Shown here piece by piece: positions 6,893-14,492 of a stretch of 18,918 nucleotides of DNA (its first letter is position 1; every line of letters starts with the position of its first letter). A program made the position numbers and the translations under genes. This DNA is from an uncultured Oscillospiraceae bacterium (GTDB lineage Bacteria > Bacillota > Clostridia > Oscillospirales > Acutalibacteraceae): NCBI GenBank assembly GCA_900552225.1, contig URYX01000014.1, positions 1 through 18,918 on the forward strand, read 5' to 3'. Under the pieces are notes generated by a model. The model searched no databases. It saw only the letters and a list, made by a program, of their open reading frames with translations, and was not told the DNA's origin.

Positions 6893-9163
6893 TTACAGAC
6901 AGTTGCGCTTGATTTTTCCGCTGGTCGTCTTGGGAAGCTCGTCCCGGAACACCACCAGCCGCGGGTATTTATAGGGAGCCGTATGCGACTTGACGTATTG
7001 CTGAATCTCCTTTTTCAGCTCCTCGGTCGGCACAGTGCCGGGGGTCAGCACCACGCTGGCCTTCACAATCTGGCCGCGGAGCTCGTCCGGGGCCGCCGAC
7101 ACCCCGCATTCCAGCACATACGGCAGCTCCATGATAACGCTTTCAATCTCAAACGGCCCGATCCGATAGCCGGACGACTTGATGATGTCGTCCACCCGGC
7201 CGACGTACCAGAAGTAGCCGTCCTCATCGCGCCAGGCCGTATCGCCCGTGTGGTACAGTCCGTCGTGCATACACTCGGCCGTTTTGCCGGGCTCCTTGTA
7301 ATATTCCTTGAACAGCCCCACCGGACTGCCGTGCTCCAGGCGGATGACAATCTCGCCCGTTTCGCCGGTATCCACCGAGTGCCCGTCGGCATCCACAATC
7401 TCCACCTCGTACTGCGGAGACGGCTTGCCCATAGAGCCAGGGCGCACCTCGGAGCCGTAGAGATTCGCCACCGTCAGCGTGGTCTCGGTCTGCCCGAAGC
7501 CCTCGTAGATCGTCAGTCCCGTGGCCTGCTCAAACTGACGGGCCACCTCGGGATTCAGCGCCTCGCCCGCCGTGGTCATATGCCGGACGGAGGAGAAATC
7601 GTAGCGGGACAGATCCTCCCGGATCATCATGCGCAGCATGGTCGGCGGCGCACAGAAGGTGGTGATTTTGTACCGGGCAAACAGCGGCAGGATATCCTGT
7701 GCCGAGAAGCGGTCAAAGTCATACACAAAGACCGCGCCCTCGCACAGCCACTGACCGTACAGCTTGCCCCACAGCGACTTGCCCCAGCCGGTATCGGAGA
7801 TGGTGAAATGCAGCCCGTCCCGCTCGCAGCAGTGCCAGTATTTGGCCGTGACAAAATGTCCGAGGGCATAGGTGTGCTTGTGCTCCACCATCTTGGGCTC
7901 ACCGGTTGTCCCGGAGGAGAAGAACATCAGAGCCGCATCCTCTCCGCCCGCCGTATCCTCCGTGCGGGCAAACCGGCTGGAATACAGCGGATATTCCGCG
8001 TCGAAATCGTGCCACCCCTCGCGGGAGCCTCCCACCAGAATTTTATGCTGTACCGTGGGGCAGGTGCGGGCCGCCTCCTCCGCAATCTCCGCCACATTGC
8101 CGTCCGCCGTACATACGACGGCGGAAACTCCGGCCGAGCGGTAGCGGTATTCAAAATCGTGCTTCTGCAGCTGATGGGTGGCGGGCACGCCCACGGCGCC
8201 CAGCTTGTGCAGAGCCATGAGAATAGGCCAGAATTCCAGATGCCGGCGGAGAATCAGCATCACCTTGTCGCCCTTACGGATACCGAGCGATTTGAAGTAG
8301 TTGGCCGTGCGGGCCGATTCCTTTTTGATCTGTTCAAACGTAAACCGCCGCTCTGTCCTGTTTCGGTCGAGATGAATCATCGCCGTCTTGTCCGGATATT
8401 TTTCGGCGATGGCATCCACCACGTCAAAGCCGAAGTTGAAATGCTCCGTGTCGTGGAAGGAAATTTTCTGCAGCACACCGTTTGCATCCTCCTGTGTCGT
8501 CAGGTATTTCTCGCAGAGGAGATGCGTGGTCGGGCGCACCGCCACCACGCTGCTGCGTACCACGGATTCCTGCGTCTCCTCCCCGGGCAGCACCACCGCA
8601 CAGAACACGCAGTCCTTTCCGTCCACCGCAATCATTCCGTGCGGCGTGGAGGAATTGTAGAAAATGCTGTCCCCCTCGTGGAGCAGCTCCTGATTGGTGC
8701 CTACCTGAACGAGCAGCGAGCCAGACAGCACCAGATCGAATTCCTGGCCGCTGTGCCGCGTCAGGTGAATCGGCTTGTGCTGCAGCTCGGGGGAATAATC
8801 GTACTTGACCCAGTAGGGCTCCGCCAGCTTTCCGCGGAATTCCGGTGCCAGGTTAGAAATTTCGATACCGTCCTCCCGGGCGGTCTGCTGTCCCTTGCCC
8901 TTACGGGTGACCGTGTAGCCGGACAGACGTGCCGAGCGTCCCTCCAGCAGATCGGTCAGCTCCACGCCGAACGCCAGAGCGCATTTATAAATAAAGGTAA
9001 AGGGCAGATCGGTCAGACAGGCCTCATAGGTCTCGTACTCCTCCGGCGTCACTTCGGTCTTTTCGGCCATTTCCGCCGCCGTAAAGCCCATAATCTCCCG
9101 CATCTCACGAATGCGGAAGGCGACCTCCTGCAGCGGTGCTTGCGTTACGGACGATGTGTTCAT
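6893..9163 (-). CDS. Fusion of XRE/cupin regulator-like domains to an acyl-CoA ligase (ACSM-like)
   Basis: This 756-residue protein has three parts. Residues about 14-75 form an XRE-type helix-turn-helix and about 115-192 a cupin barrel (RHSGQEFDLVLSG, then TPHG). Residues about 240-756 form a complete adenylate-forming acyl-CoA ligase. Ligase motifs present are FSSGTTGEPK (415-424), YEGFGQTE (553-560), YHTGD (637-641), GRVDDIIKSSGYRIGPFEIE and the catalytic lysine in PKTTSGKIKR (K750). The sequence is closest to medium/short branched-chain ligases of the ACSM type. It would activate a carboxylic acid with ATP and CoA. The ATG at 9163 has GGGAGG upstream; an upstream in-frame ATG would run through the T-box. 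It is the first gene of the operon. Confidence 0.92.
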   Translation of the reverse strand: MNTSSVTQAPLQEVAFRIREMREIMGFTAAEMAEKTEVTPEEYETYEACLTDLPFTFIYKCALAFGVELTDLLEGRSARLSGYTVTRKGKGQQTAREDGIEISNLAPEFRGKLAEPYWVKYDYSPELQHKPIHLTRHSGQEFDLVLSGSLLVQVGTNQELLHEGDSIFYNSSTPHGMIAVDGKDCVFCAVVLPGEETQESVVRSSVVAVRPTTHLLCEKYLTTQEDANGVLQKISFHDTEHFNFGFDVVDAIAEKYPDKTAMIHLDRNRTERRFTFEQIKKESARTANYFKSLGIRKGDKVMLILRRHLEFWPILMALHKLGAVGVPATHQLQKHDFEYRYRSAGVSAVVCTADGNVAEIAEEAARTCPTVQHKILVGGSREGWHDFDAEYPLYSSRFARTEDTAGGEDAALMFFSSGTTGEPKMVEHKHTYALGHFVTAKYWHCCERDGLHFTISDTGWGKSLWGKLYGQWLCEGAVFVYDFDRFSAQDILPLFARYKITTFCAPPTMLRMMIREDLSRYDFSSVRHMTTAGEALNPEVARQFEQATGLTIYEGFGQTETTLTVANLYGSEVRPGSMGKPSPQYEVEIVDADGHSVDTGETGEIVIRLEHGSPVGLFKEYYKEPGKTAECMHDGLYHTGDTAWRDEDGYFWYVGRVDDIIKSSGYRIGPFEIESVIMELPYVLECGVSAAPDELRGQIVKASVVLTPGTVPTEELKKEIQQYVKSHTAPYKYPRLVVFRDELPKTTSGKIKRNCL

Positions 9164-9184
9164 ACCATTTACCTCCCGGTGCTG

Positions 9185-9471
9185 AAAATAAAAAATACCC
9201 GTCCCAAGAAATTCTTCTTGAGACGGGTATGAATGACCCGCGGTACCACTCAAATTGCACAAGATGTGCCACTCAGGCTCTGACAAGCCGTATGCATTGA
9301 CGCAGCAATCACGAAAAGGGCTAATCGCATCACGGACGCTTTCACTCTTTCAGCTCAGAAGGGATGGGAACCTGAGCCTCTCGCTGCCGGGATCGCACCC
9401 TCCCCGGCTCTCTGTGAGCTACCTTGCTCGTTCCGTCTTCATCATAGCTTTTCGATGTCAAATATGAAGTT
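9185..9471 (-). ncRNA. T-box leader (tRNA-sensing riboswitch) of the branched-chain operon
   Basis: The minus strand holds the conserved T-box sequence TGAGTGGTACCGCGG (9252-9238), followed by a strong terminator hairpin and T-run. The bulge TGGT would pair with a tRNA ending ACCA, that is discriminator A, as in Ile, Leu, Val and Pro tRNAs. A Stem I-like region precedes it: AGCTCA (9420-9415) pairs with TGAGCT (9357-9352) around an AGAGAGCC...GGCTC arm. The 3' side of the presumed specifier loop reads GGTTCCCATCCCTTC. The most sensible specifier by spacing and context is ATC (Ile) at 9365-9363; CCC (Pro) just before it is the alternative. Uncharged tRNA would allow read-through into the operon. 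Confidence 0.93.
9195..9230 (-). terminator. T-box intrinsic terminator
   Basis: On minus, a 16-bp stem (9230-9215 with 9210-9195) has a single wobble pair, a 4-nt loop and a T-rich tail at 9194-9185. It is mutually exclusive with the antiterminator, which would use the conserved T-box sequence just upstream. Confidence 0.93.
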
Positions 9472-9477
9472 TGGGTT

Positions 9478-9506
9478 ATTATACCATTGGGGGATGACCG
9501 TGTCAA
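9478..9506 (-). promoter_or_regulatory. Perfect consensus promoter for the T-box operon
   Basis: On minus, TTGACA (9506-9501) and TATAAT (9483-9478) are exactly 17 bp apart. Transcription should begin near 9471, which leaves room for a complete T-box leader. Such a strong promoter suits an operon controlled at the level of attenuation. Confidence 0.92.
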
Positions 9507-9614
9507 GAGATTTTCCCGGATTTTATTTTGTGTGTACTTTTTATACAGCCGCCTGGCGGCTCTCCGAAAGGCCGGCTCCCGCCGTTTCCTATCATCCCTG
9601 CCGTGAATGCGGTT

Positions 9615-9643
9615 ATTATACAGCGGTTTCCTCTTCATGTCAA
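9615..9643 (-). promoter_or_regulatory. Second perfect consensus promoter, 137 bp upstream
   Basis: On minus, TTGACA (9643-9638) and TATAAT (9620-9615) are again 17 bp apart. Its transcript would cross the proximal promoter and carry about 137 extra bases before the T-box. No gene of useful length with a ribosome-binding site was seen in that stretch, which contains a short GC-rich hairpin around AGCCGCCAGGCGGCT. It could be a tandem promoter or drive a separate small RNA. Confidence 0.75.
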
Positions 9644-9693
9644 GTGTAATTTCTTACGACGTTTGTTGAAATTTATACGCACCGGTTGCACAT

Positions 9694-9720
9694 AAAAAGT
9701 GACCCTGTCTTGCGACAGGG
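9694..9720 (-). terminator. Intrinsic terminator after the CBM-like protein gene
   Basis: CCCTGTC (9703-9709) pairs with GACAGGG (9714-9720) around the loop TTGC. On the minus strand the hairpin is followed by a T5 run (9698-9694). It lies about 25 bases after the stop codon at 9744 and ends the GH16/CBM transcript before the T-box promoter region. Confidence 0.85.
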
Positions 9721-9743
9721 CCCCTTTCAGTGTATATTTCGCT

Positions 9744-11390
9744 TCAGTGCGCTCTGCGGCGGAAATAAACCGCCAGTCCGAGCGCCGCGGCCGCCAAAGC
9801 GGCAGCAGCCGTCGGCAGCGCCTCTCCGGCCGGCACCGGGTTCTCCGGCTCTCCGGAGGCTCCGCTCACCCGGATAACGGCGTTGGGGTTCTCCTCGGCC
9901 GTAACGGCCTCGCCGCCGGTCAAAGCCTCCGCCGGCACCGTCACCTTCAGCACACCGCCGGCCGCCTGCTCCACCGTACCGCGGATCGTCACCGTCAGCT
10001 CGGCTGCGCCCTCGGCCACGGCCTCCTTCACGGAAGCGGTCAACCCCTGCGGCAGGTTGAACCAAGCGGTCACATCCGCACCGGCCTCCAGCACCCGGAA
10101 GGTATCGCCCGTCAGGCGGACGGTCACCTCCGCTTCCGCCGCGGCGCCCTTGTCGCCGTTCAGCGTCACGTCGGATACCGTTGCCGCAGCCGGCTCAAAC
10201 GACCGCTCGGAATAGAAGCTCAGATCGTCCAGCCACACCGTGTTTTCATACTCCTGCCACATGGCCGTGCCATAGCAGTAGATCGTGAAATAGTAGAAAT
10301 CGGACGGCACAAAGCCGATCTCGTCGTAGGGAGTCTCAATGCCGGCCTGCAGGTAGGTCACCGCGTCATACGGCACATGAATGTAGCCCTCGTACCCGGC
10401 CGGCAGATCCGCCGCCGGGACGTCGTAGACCACCTCGCAGTCCTCGGTCAGGTAGGACACGCGCAGCGACATGGCCTTTTCCGTCTTGATCCAGAAGCAG
10501 AATCCGTCCCCCTCAAAGTCCTGATTGTCGGGCTTCAGCTTGATGGCACCCGGTGCCCACCAATCGGCATTTTTGGTGTTGTACTGCAGCTTCAGACTCT
10601 GTCCAGATACCTGACAGCCCTCCGTCGTGTCCAGGGAAAGGATCGCGCCGGTGCCCTCCGCACCTGCGTTGCGCGCGCTCCAGACGCCGAGCAGCGCCGC
10701 GGCATCCGCATACCCGTTGAAATCGTCGATTCCCTTGTGATATTCGCTCTTGTGCTCCTGCGGCGTCTTTTGAACGCTGTACATGCTCAGGGCATCCACA
10801 TATACCGTGCCCGTGCGCGGCGCGGGACTTTCGAGATACAGTGACATATGGCAGCCGACCGTATCCGCACCCGCCTTGCTGCCGTCCGCATTCTTCACGA
10901 ACTCGCTCCACGGGAAATACAGCAGATTTTCGCCCGCCTCATACGCCACGTCGCAGTGAATCGTGGTCGTCCAGTCGCTCATCAGCCCCTCGATGCGCGC
11001 CGTCCCGGCCGCCTCGGCCTTCAGCCACACAAACAACCCGTCGCCGCCCTTATAGAATGTCTCTGTACTGTCACGGAGCGACGGTGCATTCCAGTTTGCC
11101 TTATCCTTGTTATATGTCCACTTGACCGCACCGCCGCTCTCGCCGTAGCCGAGCGCCGCCGTATGCTCCGGCACCGAGCCCTCGCCCGTATCGCCTGCGT
11201 TGCCGCCGATAAAATCTCCGAGGCCTTCGTCGAAATTGGCAATCGGGGTCAGCGTCACGTTGTCCGGCACCCGCTTCTCCGACGGGGTAAAGCCGTCCGC
11301 GGCCGCCGTCAGCCCGAGCGACAGCAGTGCGGACGCCAGCACCAGCACCGCGCCGCACAGCGCCGTCAGGCGCTTTCTCTGTTGTTTCAT
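9744..11390 (-). CDS. Secreted, C-terminally anchored protein with two CBM11-like domains
   Basis: This 548-residue protein has a signal peptide (1 to about 31). Two beta-sandwich repeats follow (about 50-205 and 219-394), each opening with an F-containing start (NFDEGLGDF; DDFNGY) and closing with VYVDALSMYS or VWLDDLSFYS. Next come an immunoglobulin-like region (about 403-510) and a C-terminal hydrophobic helix with an RRR tail. Aromatic-rich strands such as KADWWAP-like NADWWAP and YYFTIYCYG suggest glycan binding like CBM11. No catalytic domain is visible. The tail contains ALPTAA before the membrane helix, not a standard LPXTG sortase signal. AAGGAGG precedes the ATG. It lies 114 bases after the GH16 gene, so it probably holds that enzyme's substrate at the surface. 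Confidence 0.8.
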   Translation of the reverse strand: MKQQRKRLTALCGAVLVLASALLSLGLTAAADGFTPSEKRVPDNVTLTPIANFDEGLGDFIGGNAGDTGEGSVPEHTAALGYGESGGAVKWTYNKDKANWNAPSLRDSTETFYKGGDGLFVWLKAEAAGTARIEGLMSDWTTTIHCDVAYEAGENLLYFPWSEFVKNADGSKAGADTVGCHMSLYLESPAPRTGTVYVDALSMYSVQKTPQEHKSEYHKGIDDFNGYADAAALLGVWSARNAGAEGTGAILSLDTTEGCQVSGQSLKLQYNTKNADWWAPGAIKLKPDNQDFEGDGFCFWIKTEKAMSLRVSYLTEDCEVVYDVPAADLPAGYEGYIHVPYDAVTYLQAGIETPYDEIGFVPSDFYYFTIYCYGTAMWQEYENTVWLDDLSFYSERSFEPAAATVSDVTLNGDKGAAAEAEVTVRLTGDTFRVLEAGADVTAWFNLPQGLTASVKEAVAEGAAELTVTIRGTVEQAAGGVLKVTVPAEALTGGEAVTAEENPNAVIRVSGASGEPENPVPAGEALPTAAAALAAAALGLAVYFRRRAH

Positions 11391-11425
11391 ACCTTGTCTC
11401 CTCCTTCAGATAATCTCAGCTCCCG

Positions 11426-11489
11426 CCGTCGGCCTACCGGCCGACGGTATTCTCATCGCAGTGCAGCCGGAATCCGGATTTCCGGCTGC
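11426..11489 (-). other. Two GC-rich hairpins between the GH16 and CBM-like genes
   Basis: CCGTCGGCC-TACC-GGCCGACGG (11426-11447) and GCAGCCGGAA with TTCCGGCTGC (11463-11489) are back-to-back perfect stems in the 114-base gap. Neither is followed by a T-tract on minus. They resemble processing or stabilising hairpins that set different levels of two co-transcribed genes, or weak attenuators. Confidence 0.55.
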
Positions 11490-11504
11490 CTCCGCATCCG
11501 ATAC

Positions 11505-12788
11505 TTATTGATAGGCCCGCACATAGTCCACCGTCAGGCAGGGATTCGGCCAGTTGCTTTCGTCAAATTCCCACGGCCCGCACCAGGTATTGTCCTTGCC
11601 GTACAGTCCCAGCGTCACGATGATACGTCCCGGGCGGCCCGTCTTTTTGCCGTTGGAGCCGCCGAGCGCCGTCACCTGTGTATCTGTAAATACGAGCTTG
11701 CCGTCGGCGTAGTAATAGAGGCCGTCCTCCAGCCAGGCGCAGCTGTATTCCACAAAATGCTCGGTCGGATCGACCGCCAGCTCAGGATACGTATGCCGCG
11801 AGGAATGATCGCGGCCGTTGGCCGTATCGAAGAAATGCTCGGTGATACAGTATTTGCTGCCCCAGGCCCCGCTGGTCTCGACGATGTCGATCTCTCCGCA
11901 GCCCTTGCTGGGGGTGACCCGGTCGTAAAAATGATACGTGGAGCCGTAGGCCCCGCCCGGGAACATCCAGAACGCGGAGTTCAGCGAGGACTCCTTCGGG
12001 ATCTTCATCGAGCAGGTAAACAGGCCGTACATCTGCGTATACTTTCCGTAGGTGGAAATCCCCGCCTGCGAATAGTGCACCGTTTTTCCGTTCGCGTTCA
12101 CCACGGTATCCTCCTGGCGGACATACAGGCGGCACACCCCGTCGGAAACCTCGGCATTCATCTTGTTGACCGTCAGCTCGTTGTAGGAGCCCACCTCATG
12201 GCCTCCCCACTTGGTCGTATCAATGGCGCTGCCGTTGAATTCATCGGAAAAGGTCAGCTCCCACGACTTGCAGGGAATCTCCAGAACCGCCTCCGCACCG
12301 GTGACTGCCTCCGTCCCCGTAATCCGCACCGGCTGCCCCTTTTTCCGCACGGAATAGGGAATCACGATCCGGTTACCGTCAAAGGCCACCCCCTCGGCAT
12401 CGCTCCGATAGGACATGCTCCGGAAGCCGCAGAGCACGCCGTCCAGCTCAGCCGTCACGGTATATTCCGCGTCACGGTCCACGACCCCCGGATGCCATTG
12501 CTCGAGCTGCAGCGTCAGGGTATGGGCCTTCGGATCCGTCGGGGCAGCCGAGGAGGCCGTGGTCGGCGTCTCCGTCGTCCGGTCGGAGCCCTCTGTGGTC
12601 CGGTCCGTAGGAACCGTGCTCTCTCCGGTCGTCTGACCGGAGCCCTCCGTTGCGGTCCCGGAGGTCGCAGAGCCCGTGGTCGTCGCCGCACTGTCCGCCG
12701 AGGAGGCAGTCTCCTGCCGGCACGCCGTCAGCGACAGGCACAGCAGTCCGGCAAGGATTCCGGCCATTACCCGTTTTCTTTGATTCAT
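11505..12788 (-). CDS. Glycoside hydrolase family 16 lipoprotein (beta-glucanase type)
   Basis: This 427-residue protein has a lipoprotein signal ending LSLTAC (lipid-anchored Cys23), a long Ser/Thr/Gly linker (about 26-86), a beta-rich region (about 88-172) and a GH16 catalytic domain (about 175-427). The GH16 signature GEIDIVE (298-304) carries nucleophile E299, D301 and acid/base E304. GH16 enzymes retain stereochemistry and cleave beta-1,3, mixed beta-1,3-1,4 or related glycans; the exact substrate is not fixed by this motif. It should act on the outer cell surface. AAAGGAAG precedes the ATG. It is the first gene of a two-gene unit with the CBM-like protein and diverges from two AraC regulators. 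Confidence 0.93.
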   Translation of the reverse strand: MNQRKRVMAGILAGLLCLSLTACRQETASSADSAATTTGSATSGTATEGSGQTTGESTVPTDRTTEGSDRTTETPTTASSAAPTDPKAHTLTLQLEQWHPGVVDRDAEYTVTAELDGVLCGFRSMSYRSDAEGVAFDGNRIVIPYSVRKKGQPVRITGTEAVTGAEAVLEIPCKSWELTFSDEFNGSAIDTTKWGGHEVGSYNELTVNKMNAEVSDGVCRLYVRQEDTVVNANGKTVHYSQAGISTYGKYTQMYGLFTCSMKIPKESSLNSAFWMFPGGAYGSTYHFYDRVTPSKGCGEIDIVETSGAWGSKYCITEHFFDTANGRDHSSRHTYPELAVDPTEHFVEYSCAWLEDGLYYYADGKLVFTDTQVTALGGSNGKKTGRPGRIIVTLGLYGKDNTWCGPWEFDESNWPNPCLTVDYVRAYQ

Positions 12789-13064
12789 AGTATTCTTCCT
12801 TTCTGATGCTCCGGTGAAAACCGCCTGTCCTCCGTGTTTCTGTTTTCATTTTACCCGCTCCCCCTCAAAAAGAAAGGTACAGCTGAAAGAGCGATTGGTA
12901 TATTTTTCATTTATTTTACAAATCCAAGGAATTTTCTGTGGTTTTGTTTGCATTTTAACCGCCGACGCCTTATAATGAAAGGCAGAAGCCTGCACACAAG
13001 TCATACCGATGCTGCCGGAGACTCCGGTTTTCTCCCGCAGCGGGCACCCACAGGAGGGCACACG
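12789..13064. promoter_or_regulatory. Divergent control region between GH16 and AraC genes
   Basis: This 276-base gap separates divergent genes and contains no convincing small gene. Its centre (about 12895-12960) is markedly A+T-rich compared with the surroundings, as expected for promoters facing both ways and for regulator binding. A minus-strand promoter for GH16 must lie here, but no single hexamer pair stood out. The plus-strand promoter is listed separately. Confidence 0.6.
12948..12976 (+). promoter_or_regulatory. Probable promoter of the AraC regulator pair
   Basis: TTGCAT (12948-12953) and a perfect TATAAT (12971-12976) are 17 bp apart, about 90 bases before the first AraC start codon. 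The weak -35 would suit a promoter that needs an activator. Confidence 0.65.
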
Positions 13065-14492
13065 ATGAAGGATATGAGCTATCTGGCACTCGGCACCACC
13101 CAGTGCTTTCCGTTTCTGATCGGAGACATCCGGCACGTCGCCTGCCTCGGCTTTCGCAAGCGGGAGGAATGGACGGCGGCCGTTCACTGCCACACCCTGC
13201 TTTTCTGCATCTCCGGCAGCGCCAAGGGGCACTTTGTCAACGAGCGCATTCACGCCGACCGGCAGTTTTCCTTTAAGAAAAACGCGCTGCTGTATCTGGA
13301 GCCGGAGGGCCGCTTTGAGCTTACCGCCATGACCGATAATCTGCAGCTGCTGCTGGCGGAATTTTCCCTGAACACCCCCTCGGTGCAGGAGCCGTTCCCG
13401 CCGGATCACCTGTCGGAGCAGTATCTGCACAGCACACAGCCGCGGCCGGTAACCTCTCTGTCTATCAACCTGCCGTTTCATACCGCCATCGAGCTCGGCA
13501 GCTTTATGGGATGGTATCTCAACCGCCTGACGGCCTTCGCCTCCGAGCGGTCCGATACCGACATCGGGCCGCTCAACCAGCTGTTTCCCTCGCTGATCAT
13601 CCGCTGGCTGCGCATCTCTCAAAGCGAAATCGACAGCATGCTGCATCAGGTGGATTCCATCTCCGTGACAAGCGACATGGCCTATCACGAGCCGCTGCAG
13701 CCCGGGCAGGAGCTGTGCGTCAGCGACGTCGAGCTGTGGAACGGCCATCCGAAATACGACCCGCAGAGCACCCTGCTCGGTGTTTTTTCCACCCGGGATG
13801 TCTTTGTCTCCCGCAGCTGGACCGGAACCCCCGCCGTCTGCCGGGAATCTCCCGTCTGCGGCCCGTATATGTCCATTACCGCCGAGAAGGAAAGCACCTA
13901 TTCCATCCTGATTTTTCCGAAGGTGCCGGGCACCACGGTCAACCTGAAGCCGTTCCGCGACACCTGCTATTTCCGCTTTTTCTTCCGCTCCAACCGGGCA
14001 TTCCACGTCAGCATCGCCGCCTACAGCTGCCGCTGCTTCCGCGGCGTCGGCTATGTCTATGCCTATACGACGCCCGGCGAATGGGCCGAGGAAATTGCCC
14101 CCGTACTCAGCACCTATCAGAGCGTGCGCACCTCGCCCTATATTGATAAGGCCGTGGAGTACGTCAAAACCAATTATCAGAATCCGATCCGGCGCAAGGA
14201 TCTCGCACAGTATGCCGGTATCCGCTCGGAATACCTCTCCGACCTGTTCCATCAGCAGCTCGGCATCAGCGTCACCGCCTATATCCACCAGGTGCGGCTG
14301 CTCGAATCCATCAAGCTGCTGCAGTCCACATCGCTGCCGATTGAGGAAATTGCCTTCCGCACCGGCTTTTACGACGGCACCCATTATTCCAAGGCCTTTC
14401 AGAAGCAATACGGCCTGCGGCCGTCGGTATACCGTGCGCGGTATGCGCATCGGGGGAAGGAGGATACCGCTTATGGCAGCGACACGCTTTAA
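13065..14492 (+). CDS. AraC-family regulator with a middle beta-rich region (first of a pair)
   Basis: This 475-residue protein has an N-terminal cupin-like sensor region (about 1-105), a helical stretch (about 135-200) and an unusual beta-rich region (about 205-345). The two-helix AraC DNA-binding domain is at about 357-460, with IRRKDLAQYAGIRSEYLSDL and PIEEIAFRTGFYDGTHYSKA. Typical sugar-responsive AraC regulators are about 280-300 residues, so the middle region is an addition. GGAGG lies seven bases before the ATG at 13065; an earlier in-frame ATG at 12834 would place promoter sequence inside the gene. It diverges from the GH16 gene, the obvious candidate target. Confidence 0.92.
   Translation: MKDMSYLALGTTQCFPFLIGDIRHVACLGFRKREEWTAAVHCHTLLFCISGSAKGHFVNERIHADRQFSFKKNALLYLEPEGRFELTAMTDNLQLLLAEFSLNTPSVQEPFPPDHLSEQYLHSTQPRPVTSLSINLPFHTAIELGSFMGWYLNRLTAFASERSDTDIGPLNQLFPSLIIRWLRISQSEIDSMLHQVDSISVTSDMAYHEPLQPGQELCVSDVELWNGHPKYDPQSTLLGVFSTRDVFVSRSWTGTPAVCRESPVCGPYMSITAEKESTYSILIFPKVPGTTVNLKPFRDTCYFRFFFRSNRAFHVSIAAYSCRCFRGVGYVYAYTTPGEWAEEIAPVLSTYQSVRTSPYIDKAVEYVKTNYQNPIRRKDLAQYAGIRSEYLSDLFHQQLGISVTAYIHQVRLLESIKLLQSTSLPIEEIAFRTGFYDGTHYSKAFQKQYGLRPSVYRARYAHRGKEDTAYGSDTL

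Noticed and set aside
6473..9232. A 919-codon plus-strand open frame
   Set aside because: It lies antisense to the ligase and aminotransferase genes, has no recognisable domain and is rich in His, Arg, Gly and Leu. It is a by-product of G+C-rich codon use on the coding strand.
9342..9638. A 98-codon minus-strand frame in the leader of the T-box operon
   Set aside because: It starts within the distal promoter -35, runs through the proximal promoter and the T-box Stem I, and is strongly basic. RNA structure explains this region better.
9694..9720. Part of the T-box system
   Set aside because: The hairpin lies upstream of both T-box promoters and just after the CBM-like gene stop codon, so it is that gene's terminator.
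10848..12806. A 652-codon plus-strand open frame
   Set aside because: It is antisense to the GH16 and CBM-like genes, which have clear motifs, signals and ribosome-binding sites. The frame also runs across their intergenic hairpins.
12834..13064. N-terminal extension of the first AraC protein
   Set aside because: The extra 77 codons would cover the A+T-rich promoter region and TATAAT box. The ATG at 13065 has a proper ribosome-binding site.
12846..14450. A 534-codon minus-strand open frame
   Set aside because: It is antisense to the first AraC gene, crosses its promoter and shows no domain; the AraC frame has unmistakable HTH motifs.
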